NCBI RefSeq assembly: GCF_016463485.1
Contig: NZ_JAEMRD010000006.1
Location: forward strand, 1 to 62,628
Length of the DNA: 62,628 nt
DNA from: Brevundimonas sp.
GTDB taxonomy: Bacteria; Pseudomonadota; Alphaproteobacteria; Caulobacterales; Caulobacteraceae
Direction of reading: 5' to 3'
The notes below the pieces were generated by a model, which saw only the letters and a list, made by a program, of their open reading frames with translations, was not told the DNA's origin and did no database searches. The translations under genes were made by a program, and so were the position numbers. Positions 8,256 through 14,355 of the stretch are shown here, in pieces; position 1 is the first letter of the stretch; every line of letters starts with the position of its first letter.

Positions 8256-9884
8256 CCGCGAGTCCGCGAGATCCTGATCAAACCCCCGGGTGTCGATCAG
8301 GCCGTTCGCCGCCAACCGACCGCCCACGAGCAGCGTCTTGACGACATCCACGCTCTGCCGCACGACCATGGCGTAGAAGCGACTGAGGTCGCCCTTGTCC
8401 CGTCGCTCGGCGATGACCGGCGGCAGACGCTCCTTGAAAGCCGACCGCGCCAGCCCGCGATCCCTCGCCCCCAGAGTAAGGCGATCGGTGGGAATGGAGA
8501 GGCAATGTTCCATCACCGGCTGGGTCAGAAGCGGATGAAGCAGGGTCGCCGAGCGGGCGCGAAGGCAGTCGCTCCAGTATGTCTGGCAGTTGGCGAGCTG
8601 CAAAACCTGGCGCGCCTTGGCCGGCGGCAGCGTCTCCGCTCCAGCGAGCCATTGGTGTCGTCTGGTTGTCGACGGCGGGCGAGGCTTGGGAAACAGACTG
8701 TGTCTTGCGATTGTCCAGACCGAGTGTCGTGTCCAGCGCGCCACCGACGCCACGTAGATAGGGTCCAGCCCCTTTAGCCCTTCCCGTCGGACCCGGTCCG
8801 CCACCACCAAGGGGTCCGGCGACTGGAAGAAGACGGCGTCTCCGCCCTGTCCCGTCAACAGACCGGTTGCCCGCCTTTCTCGCGCCCGACCGGCCATGTC
8901 GGCGTCATAGACCATGTCGATGCCGTGGAGCGCAGGGCGGACACCCTGGCCGAGCGGATCGAACTGGCGACGGCTCACAGGTGCGATCGGCTTGTGGATC
9001 TCCTCAAGATCGACGCCGAGCCGAGCCGCGGCTGCGCGCGCAAAAGGCCGTTCGTCACCCTCGGGCTGGTCATCGTAATAGTTGATGTACCGCGACTTCG
9101 CGCCTCCGCCGTTCCCAATGAGGCTGGCGGCAACGATCGCCGAGTCCAGACCGCCCGAAATTTCGGTGACGATCCGGTCGTGGTCAGCCACCAGCACCGA
9201 CACAGCGCGATCGACGACCTCGACCAAAGCCTCGGGTCTGTCGTCCCAGTCGCGGGCATCCGCTGCATACAGCGTCGGCGTCCAGACGGCCTCCTGTGTC
9301 ACCGCTGTGCCCACCCGCGCCAGACTTCCCGGCATCACAGCGCTGAGCCCGGTCAGGGCCAATCTATCCGAGGCCAGATTCACGGCGCCGACGATCTCGC
9401 CGAGAACCGTCCAGTCGATGGCGAGATCGTCCGGCAGGATGCCGTTCAGCGCCTCGGGCGGTTGGCTGGACGCCAGAGCGGCGGACCCGGAGCGCCAACA
9501 GATGCAATCGAGCGCGCCGCTGGGATCACGCAACAGCCTCAGATCGCCGTCATCATCCCGCCAGATAAAGACGTAGCGGCCCCAACCATGGGACACGACT
9601 GCTCGCGCCAGTGCACCGGCTGAGCGGTGAAGCGCGACAAGGGTCGACAAGAACGTGCCGTCCGCCTGCCAGTCGCCGATCAGAATGTGTCGGCGGTGCA
9701 CCTGGGTAGCCTTTAGCGGAGAGTCAGGACCGAGGTAGACGCTCAGTCCCTCGACCTCCAATGCCTTGCGCCAACCTGCGGCGAGCAGCCTCCGGACCGC
9801 GTCGGCCAGATATCCGGACGGTGCTTCCGCTCCGTGCTCGTCGATGACGACATAGCCCCGAAGGTCGGGTGTGGTGACGGTCAT
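8124..9884 (-). CDS. Lasso peptide cyclase (C protein, asparagine synthetase-like)
   Basis: This 586-residue asparagine-synthetase homologue has a degenerate N-terminal glutamine-amidotransferase-like half and a C-terminal synthetase domain with the PP-loop SGGLDSA and GGDAVF. In lasso biosynthesis the C protein adenylates the side-chain carboxylate of Asp or Glu at ring position 7-9 and closes it on the core N-terminus. ATG 9884 overlaps the stop of gene B (ATGA), so the two are translationally coupled. The longer frame to 10082 only shadows gene B. The 3' end overlaps the isopeptidase gene on the other strand. Confidence 0.9.
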   Translation of the reverse strand: MTVTTPDLRGYVVIDEHGAEAPSGYLADAVRRLLAAGWRKALEVEGLSVYLGPDSPLKATQVHRRHILIGDWQADGTFLSTLVALHRSAGALARAVVSHGWGRYVFIWRDDDGDLRLLRDPSGALDCICWRSGSAALASSQPPEALNGILPDDLAIDWTVLGEIVGAVNLASDRLALTGLSAVMPGSLARVGTAVTQEAVWTPTLYAADARDWDDRPEALVEVVDRAVSVLVADHDRIVTEISGGLDSAIVAASLIGNGGGAKSRYINYYDDQPEGDERPFARAAAARLGVDLEEIHKPIAPVSRRQFDPLGQGVRPALHGIDMVYDADMAGRARERRATGLLTGQGGDAVFFQSPDPLVVADRVRREGLKGLDPIYVASVARWTRHSVWTIARHSLFPKPRPPSTTRRHQWLAGAETLPPAKARQVLQLANCQTYWSDCLRARSATLLHPLLTQPVMEHCLSIPTDRLTLGARDRGLARSAFKERLPPVIAERRDKGDLSRFYAMVVRQSVDVVKTLLVGGRLAANGLIDTRGFDQDLADSRLIWDPATNRFLILCALEVWALTWEVRIERVRRAKVAVEPAENP

Positions 9885-10513
9885 CGGCAATAGATCGGCG
9901 TGTAGGCCGCGAGCCGCTCGACATCGTCGTTGAGACAGACATCGTCGATCTGAACCCAGCAATGCGCCGAGAACGGCCAGAGACGGATACCGAAGACCCA
10001 GTCGGCCGACAGACCACTTCGCCGCAGATAGCTCATAAGCAAAGCCGACCGCACGAGGCATTCGCCTTCTTGCGGGAGCCAAGGCGCGATCCGCCAGAAA
10101 GCTCGGGCCGCGTCTGCGACCTTCCCGGCGATTGCCGCATTATCTCGGGCTGGAGCGACAGCAAGGATCGGATGCAGTCCCGTACTGCGTAGCGCGCGAC
10201 GGACATCCCACACAGCCCCACAGCCCTTCACGATCTGACCGAACGAAACTCTCGTCGGCGTATCGTGGATGATGGTCTTCACGGGCAAGGGCGGCGGGAT
10301 CCTCGCCGGGGCGCGGCCGCGATCCGCGGTCAGACCTGCTTCAACGATGGCAGCCTCCGTCGGACCGCTTAGTTGCAGGACGGCGCCATTCTCGGTGCGA
10401 ACACCGACTGCACCGCCTGGAAGGCACAAATACGCGTCTGCATCGAGATCGATCAGGGCAAGGTCCTCGCCCACCACCACCGCATGCACGCCGCTCTTGA
10501 GGAACGACCCCAT
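9881..10513 (-). CDS. Lasso B protein: RRE fused to leader peptidase
   Basis: This 210-residue protein has an N-terminal PqqD-like RiPP recognition element (about residues 8-75, GEDLALIDLDADAYLCLP) fused to a transglutaminase-like cysteine protease. The probable catalytic residues are Cys152 (GECLVRSALL), His184 (AHCWVQ) and an Asp in LNDD at 196-197. It should bind the leader and cut after the conserved Thr-Arg of the precursors. The start has AGGGGA upstream. It lies 84 bases after the second precursor gene and overlaps gene C by ATGA. Fused B proteins are usual in proteobacterial lasso loci. Confidence 0.9.
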   Translation of the reverse strand: MGSFLKSGVHAVVVGEDLALIDLDADAYLCLPGGAVGVRTENGAVLQLSGPTEAAIVEAGLTADRGRAPARIPPPLPVKTIIHDTPTRVSFGQIVKGCGAVWDVRRALRSTGLHPILAVAPARDNAAIAGKVADAARAFWRIAPWLPQEGECLVRSALLMSYLRRSGLSADWVFGIRLWPFSAHCWVQIDDVCLNDDVERLAAYTPIYCR

Positions 10514-10597
10514 TTCAAATCCCCTGGGTGAATTATATGCGCAGCCTTTGGCTGTGCCGCCTGCGGTCGAAGAGAGTTCAGGCGCGTCGATGCCTGC

Positions 10598-10738
10598 TCA
10601 CTTGAAAGTTTCCCTCAAGCCGGTCGGCAAGCTGTAGAAGCTGGGCGGGATCAGCTCGACCCGACTGCCGCAATCGCACGCGCGCGTTGTCCGTCGGACG
10701 GAGCCGCAGACGACAAGGTTTGACACGATGAACTTCAT
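10598..10738 (-). CDS. Lasso precursor peptide 2 (single core, Cys2/Cys4)
   Basis: This 46-codon gene begins at ATG 10738 behind GGAGATCACC. The 19-residue leader ends in CGSVRRTTR, matching LGSARRETR of precursor 1, with the conserved Thr at -2. The predicted 27-residue core begins ACDCGSRVE, giving Ala1 and Glu9 for a nine-residue ring, and continues LIPPSFYSLP with Phe15-Tyr16. Ala1, Gly5, Glu9, Leu10 and Tyr16 coincide with both cores of precursor 1. Cys2 and Cys4 fall inside the predicted ring, which is unusual. It lies between precursor 1 and gene B on the same strand and is so short that gene finders may skip it. Confidence 0.85.
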   Translation of the reverse strand: MKFIVSNLVVCGSVRRTTRACDCGSRVELIPPSFYSLPTGLRETFK

Positions 10739-10748
10739 GGTGATCTCC

Positions 10749-10791
10749 GTCGGCGAACGGAGCCCACGGCGGTGCCGTAGGCTCCGCCGAC
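10749..10791 (-). promoter_or_regulatory. Intercistronic hairpin between the precursor genes
   Basis: On the plus strand the pairs are GTCGGC (10749-10754) with GCCGAC (10786-10791), GGAGCC (10759-10764) with GGCTCC (10780-10785), and ACGGC (10766-10770) with GCCGT (10774-10778), around a GGT loop. There is no T-run, so a full terminator is unlikely. The structure fits an mRNA-stability element or partial attenuator that would keep precursor 1 mRNA abundant relative to the downstream genes. The regulatory role is inferred. Confidence 0.55.
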
Positions 10792-10794
10792 CGC

Positions 10795-11037
10795 TCAGCT
10801 GAGGCGGACTTCCGCGTTGGTGTAGCGGAGCTCGGGAACGAGCTCGGCCCGCTTGCCGTCCTCGACCGCCCGCGTCTCGTCCCGGGCCGACCCCAGGCGG
10901 GTGACCTCGGCGCCCACGCCGGCCTTGGTGTAGAACTGGCCGCCGATGAGCTCCATGTGGGTCCCACCGGAGTCCGCGCGGGTTTCACGCCGCGCAGAGC
11001 CCAGTGCGATCAGGCTCGACATCGTTTTCTTCAGCAT
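10795..11037 (-). CDS. Lasso precursor peptide 1 with two tandem cores
   Basis: This 80-residue precursor starts at ATG 11037 behind an AAGGAGG site. The 20-residue leader ends LGSARRETR (Thr19 is -2). The first core starts at residue 21 with ADSGGTHME (Ala1, Gly5, Glu9) and continues LIGGQFYTKAG. At residues 48-56 the leader end recurs as LGSARDETR, and a second core of 24 residues begins AVEDGKRAE (Ala1, Gly5, Glu9) and continues LVPELRYTNAEV. The leader style resembles astexin-1, whose leader ends LGKASAETR. Upstream of B and C on the same strand, it is clearly the substrate gene. How the trailing second leader is removed from core 1 is not visible. Confidence 0.9.
   Translation of the reverse strand: MLKKTMSSLIALGSARRETRADSGGTHMELIGGQFYTKAGVGAEVTRLGSARDETRAVEDGKRAELVPELRYTNAEVRLS
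10798..11004 (-). repeat. Internal duplication of leader end plus core
   Basis: Unit 1 covers codons 12-47 (10897-11004) and unit 2 codons 48-80 (10798-10896). Over the nine-residue leader motif, seven of nine codons differ, yet six of those differences are synonymous and only Arg to Asp at position 6 changes a residue. Within the cores Ala1, Gly5, Glu9, Leu10, Tyr16, Thr17, Ala19 and Val21 are shared. This pattern argues for an old duplication kept by selection on the protein. Confidence 0.8.
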
Positions 11038-11100
11038 GGCTTACCTCCTTCTTCCGACCGGAATGGCCGGTACTGACAGAAGGAAACAGGCGCACCGTAT

Positions 11101-11123
11101 TTTCAAACTATATTTGAAATATA
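11101..11123 (-). promoter_or_regulatory. AT-rich palindromes in the lasso operon promoter
   Basis: Two overlapping inverted repeats stand out: TATATTT-G-AAATATA at 11109-11123 and TTTCAAA-N5-TTTGAAA at 11101-11119. They lie 64-86 bases upstream of the precursor 1 start and three bases after the GntR stop codon, in otherwise GC-rich DNA. They fit an operator overlapping the promoter of the lasso A1-A2-B-C operon. The adjacent GntR protein is the obvious candidate ligand, but this is inferred. Confidence 0.55.
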
Positions 11124-11125
11124 CT

Positions 11126-11722
11126 TCATGCCGACTGACGCATCACAGCTTCAAGCGATTGAGATGCCGCATATCTGCTTTCGTGATAGGCCAAGAGCGC
11201 CTCGCCGAGCTCATCAGGCCGGCCCTTTGTGCTGATGCGTTCAATTTCGAGCACAATGTCCAATCCCGTATTTTGTAGCAGCGCTTCAATGCGGCGGATC
11301 GGTCTCAGCCGAGCAGAGACACGGCGATAGGCCTCGACGACTGCGCTGTTCTTCCCCTGCCCCGCGAGGTGATCGAACACCGCCTCAATCTGGAGGATTT
11401 CGTCAGTCGGATCGTCTCCGGCCGGCCACTCCACAATGACGACAGGGCGTGAGGACCATCGGAGAAACTGCTCGTGCAGCTCGTAAAGTCCAACGATATC
11501 AGCCGCCGTTGGGCTAGGCGCGAAATAGCCCCGACCGGGCCGATGCTCGACAATCCCTTCACCGGCGAGATGGGCCAGCGCTTCGCGGACCGGCGTCGGG
11601 CTAAGGCCGAGCTCCGCGGCGAGGCTGGTGGCGACCAACGGATGGCCCCAACCGAACCGCCCGGCGGCCGCATAGCCGGACAGGGCCTTTCTGGCGACAG
11701 CGAAGTGATCCCTTTCGCGCAT
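11126..11722 (-). CDS. GntR-family transcriptional regulator
   Basis: This protein of about 198 residues has an N-terminal winged helix (SLAAELGLSPTPVREALAHL, EGIVEHRPGRGYF) and a short, poorly conserved helical ligand domain. ATG 11722 is chosen because the domain begins shortly after it; the ribosome site is weak and the frame stays open to 11779. It is immediately upstream of the lasso precursor operon on the same strand and likely controls it through the AT-rich palindromes between them. The effector is unknown. Confidence 0.75.
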   Translation of the reverse strand: MRERDHFAVARKALSGYAAAGRFGWGHPLVATSLAAELGLSPTPVREALAHLAGEGIVEHRPGRGYFAPSPTAADIVGLYELHEQFLRWSSRPVVIVEWPAGDDPTDEILQIEAVFDHLAGQGKNSAVVEAYRRVSARLRPIRRIEALLQNTGLDIVLEIERISTKGRPDELGEALLAYHESRYAASQSLEAVMRQSA

Positions 11723-11987
11723 CACAGAACGACCCAGCAGGCGCGCCGCGCAACCGGCTGCCGGACCGGAGCGCGGCATCCGCGCAAGTCGCTATCTGAG
11801 CGAGTAACCCTAAGGCAAAGGTCAGTTTTCATACAAGAACCGCATGTTCTTTGCGCACTTTACGCAAGACTCGGGACACCGTGAGCTTCCCGTCTTCCAT
11901 TTGATGCTCAACTGCCCCATTTTTCAACCACCGGGAGTACGGCGTAGGGAATCGCGTTGACCTCCACAACCCGAGGCAGCCGAGCTG

Positions 11988-12470
11988 ATGGAAAGCGATC
12001 GTCCCCGCTCTCAAAACGAAATCCTGGGCGCGGCCCTGAGATTGATCCGCCTGCACAGGCGAATGAAGCCGGCTGAAGTCGCCGACGCCATGGGCATGGC
12101 CAAGCGGTCCTACGAGCATTTCGAGGCCGGAAAAGGAAAGGTCAACCTAGAGCGAATCCACCGGTTCGCCGAGGCCACGGACAGCGATCCCTACGCGATC
12201 ATCGACTGCATGGCGCTCGGGTCTCCTGAGTTCGCGGTCAGATGCGCAGACAACAAGGCGATGCTGGCGATGCGGGTCGTCACCCAGGAGTTTGACGAGG
12301 AGGTCGGCGACGCCATCATGGAGCTCGACACGCGATCGATCATCAACGCGTTCACCAGGACGCTGAAGGACCTCGGGATGCAGGCCGTGCGACGCGACGA
12401 CGCGGCGAAGGAGTGGCTGGAAGAGCGGATCGGGCGACTGGTCAAGCCGTCGGCGGACGACGAAACCTGA
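11988..12470 (+). CDS. XRE-family HTH regulator
   Basis: This 160-residue protein has an N-terminal Cro/C1-type helix-turn-helix (ILGAALRLIRLHRRMKPAEV, AMGMAKRSYEHFEAGKGKV) and a C-terminal region with no recognised domain. The start is ATG 11988; only a weak ribosome site is visible. It stands just before a LuxR-type regulator and the virB operon, so a role in controlling conjugative transfer of the element is plausible but not shown. Confidence 0.75.
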   Translation: MESDRPRSQNEILGAALRLIRLHRRMKPAEVADAMGMAKRSYEHFEAGKGKVNLERIHRFAEATDSDPYAIIDCMALGSPEFAVRCADNKAMLAMRVVTQEFDEEVGDAIMELDTRSIINAFTRTLKDLGMQAVRRDDAAKEWLEERIGRLVKPSADDET

Positions 12471-12509
12471 GGGCAGGACTGACTCACACCGTAAATCTTC
12501 GACCGAAAA

Positions 12510-12527
12510 CTTGCGGACTTGCCGCAA
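12510..12527. promoter_or_regulatory. Palindromic candidate operator (copy 2)
   Basis: The sequence CTTGCGGACTTGCCGCAA contains the inverted arms TTGCGG (12511-12516) and CCGCAA (12522-12527). It lies 28 bases upstream of the LuxR-type gene at 12555 and closely matches the palindrome upstream of the LuxR-type gene at 490-729. It probably serves as a binding site for one or both regulators, by autoregulation or cross-regulation. Confidence 0.55.
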
Positions 12528-12554
12528 ACTCAGATCCGGGTCTGGCTTGAGTCC

Positions 12555-12824
12555 ATGTCCCAGTCCCCTCCCCCCCGTGCTGACCAGGACCATGTCGGAC
12601 TCGCCGACCGGCTGTCCACACGGCAGTCCGATTGCCTCCGCCTGGCCGCAAAAGGTCTGTCTTCACGCGAGATCGGCCAACGTCTGAACCTCTCGGCTCG
12701 AACGGTGGACGACCACATCCTGCTCGGATGCCGGCTCCTCGGCGTCAGAACCCGGGTGCAGGCCGTCGCCCGACTGGCTCGCGATGATCGCCGCGCGCCG
12801 GAGCCCCGGTCCTTCACACCGTAG
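12555..12824 (+). CDS. Small LuxR-type HTH regulator before the virB operon
   Basis: This 89-residue protein carries a single LuxR/GerE HTH domain (LSTRQSDCLRLAAKGLSS, LNLSARTVDDHILLGCRLL, RTRVQAVARLA) and no sensor domain. ATG 12555 is preferred to the TTG at 12519 because the latter lies inside the palindromic operator. It is the same kind of stand-alone domain as the gene at 490-729, and both have the same operator-like palindrome. Position suggests that it activates or represses the virB operon starting 77 bases downstream. Confidence 0.75.
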   Translation: MSQSPPPRADQDHVGLADRLSTRQSDCLRLAAKGLSSREIGQRLNLSARTVDDHILLGCRLLGVRTRVQAVARLARDDRRAPEPRSFTP

Positions 12825-12901
12825 TCCTCCGGTGGCGCCCTAGCGGATCGAATGCCGACCTCTGATCCGCTTTTCTGAAGGCTCCCGAATGGAGCCTTGC
12901 C

Positions 12902-13552
12902 TTGCTCGATCTTGCTCTTGTCCTCGCGCTCTCGACCCAATGCGCGCCCGGCGTGTCACCCCGGACGATGGCCGCCATCGCCCATGCCGAAAGCCGGTTC
13001 GACCCGCTCGCGATCGGGGTCAACGGCAGGAGTGCGGTGCGCCAGCCCCGCACGCGCGACGAGGCGATCAACACCGCGCGGCACCTGATCGATTCCGGGG
13101 CCAGCATCGATCTCGGGCTCGCGCAGATCAACAGCGCCAATCTCGCTTGGCTAGGCTTGACGGTTGAAGACACGTTCGACCCGTGTCGCAATCTGGCCGC
13201 CGCGGCGACCGTTCTGCGGGCGGGGTTCCGGCCGGCTTCAGACCGCGTCGACGACCGTCAACATGCGCTTCGCGTCGCCCTGTCCCGGTACAATACGGGC
13301 CACCCGGAGCGCGGCTTCCGCAACGGCTATGTCGCTCGCGTCGAAGCGTCGGGTGTTCGTCTCGGTCTCTCTGACCCGACGGTCGCCGTCGGGTCAGGGC
13401 CGGAAGGTCCGGTGGAACCTGTGATGCTGGCCGCCGGACGCTCGCCGCAAGCCGCGCCGCCCGCCTGGGACGTGTTCGCCCGAGCGGCCGTGAGCCCCGC
13501 CACCGCCTTTCCCCCCGCTGCCCAGAACCAGACCAGGAGCGTTGTCCCATGA
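12902..13552 (+). CDS. virB1: VirB1-like lytic transglycosylase
   Basis: This 216-residue SLT-type muramidase should open the peptidoglycan for assembly of the type IV secretion channel. Motifs include MAAIAHAESRFDPLAIGVNG with the catalytic Glu, DLGLAQINSANL and ALSRYNTG. The TTG start is supported by GGAG seven bases upstream; the nearby ATG is out of frame. The C-terminal 60 residues are Pro/Ala-rich and probably unstructured. It heads the virB operon and overlaps virB2 by four bases. Confidence 0.85.
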   Translation: MLDLALVLALSTQCAPGVSPRTMAAIAHAESRFDPLAIGVNGRSAVRQPRTRDEAINTARHLIDSGASIDLGLAQINSANLAWLGLTVEDTFDPCRNLAAAATVLRAGFRPASDRVDDRQHALRVALSRYNTGHPERGFRNGYVARVEASGVRLGLSDPTVAVGSGPEGPVEPVMLAAGRSPQAAPPAWDVFARAAVSPATAFPPAAQNQTRSVVP

Positions 13553-13848
13553 CCCTGTCCGTTGATCACCGCCGCCGCGGCGCAACCGTCGCCATAGCCG
13601 TGGCTGCGACCTTCATGAGCGTTCAACCGGCGTTCGCCTCAGCGAACGTCGAGGGCCTCCTGCAGAATGTCGTGGACATGCTGACCGGCAATACGGCTCG
13701 CCTGCTGGCGATCCTCGCCGTTGTGGTGGTCGGGATCCTCTGGATGTTCGGCCTGTTCGACCTGCGTCGCGCGGCCATCGTCATTCTCGGCATCGTGGTG
13801 GTTTTCGGCGCGGCGGAGATCGTCGGCCTCATCACTGGCGGCGCCTGA
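13549..13848 (+). CDS. virB2: VirB2-like pilin
   Basis: This 99-residue TrbC/VirB2 pilin has a long signal peptide ending near PAFAS and two hydrophobic helices (LLAILAVVVVGILWMFGLF and AAIVILGIVVVFGAAEIVG) joined by a short DLRR loop. It would form the conjugative pilus. Both ends overlap their neighbours, which indicates translational coupling. Confidence 0.9.
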   Translation: MTLSVDHRRRGATVAIAVAATFMSVQPAFASANVEGLLQNVVDMLTGNTARLLAILAVVVVGILWMFGLFDLRRAAIVILGIVVVFGAAEIVGLITGGA

Positions 13849-14027
13849 TGAGCCGGTCCGACCACCTGGTTATGATCGCTGGCGCCACGGGCGTTGCGGC
13901 ATTGGCGTTGATGCTCGGCCGCCGGCTGATTTCGCCGACCCGGTTCGCCCAGGCGCTCGCCGCCGGATTGGTCAGCCTGGGTCTGGCCAGGCTGGCTCTC
14001 GCCCTGAGCGGCACCGACCATGTCTGA
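13848..14027 (+). CDS. Small membrane protein between virB2 and virB3
   Basis: This 59-codon gene starts at ATG 13848 inside the virB2 stop (TGATG) and its last eight bases overlap virB3. It has two apparent hydrophobic segments (HLVMIAGATGVAALALML and LAAGLVSLGLARLALAL) around an arginine-rich turn. The tight overlaps on both sides are the main evidence that it is translated. No family is recognised. It could be a small accessory subunit of the pilus machinery. Confidence 0.55.
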   Translation: MSRSDHLVMIAGATGVAALALMLGRRLISPTRFAQALAAGLVSLGLARLALALSGTDHV

Positions 14028-14355
14028 GGAACGCTTGATCGAGGACCCGCTGTTCCTCGCCTGCACACGCCCCGCGATGATCATGGGGGTGCCGATGGAG
14101 GCCATGGGGGTCAATGTTATGATCTCGGGTCTGGCCTTCCTCGTCGGCGGAAGCCTTCTCTACCTGCTCATCGCGCCGGTCCTGCACCTCGTCTTCCGCG
14201 CCGTCTGCAAGGTCGATCACAACGCATTTCGCCTGCTGCTGGTGTTTGTCGACACCAAGGGCCGTGCGCGCAACGGCGCCCTCTGGGGCGGCAGCTCACC
14301 CACCCCGCTGCCGGTCATTCGCCGATACACGCTCGGGGAGGTCGCCCGTGGCTGA
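14020..14355 (+). CDS. virB3: VirB3-like inner-membrane protein
   Basis: This 111-residue protein has the VirB3 opening (DPLFLACTRPAMIMGVPM) and a hydrophobic hairpin (MISGLAFLVGGSLLYLLIAPVL), with a cytoplasmic tail. VirB3 anchors the VirB4 ATPase at the inner-membrane complex. It overlaps the small upstream gene and the GTG start of virB4. Confidence 0.88.
   Translation: MSEERLIEDPLFLACTRPAMIMGVPMEAMGVNVMISGLAFLVGGSLLYLLIAPVLHLVFRAVCKVDHNAFRLLLVFVDTKGRARNGALWGGSSPTPLPVIRRYTLGEVARG

Noticed and set aside
10578..10988. A 136-codon minus-strand frame over the precursor region
   Set aside because: It is Pro/Ser/Arg-rich and out of frame with both lasso precursors, which have ribosome sites and conserved leader and core positions.
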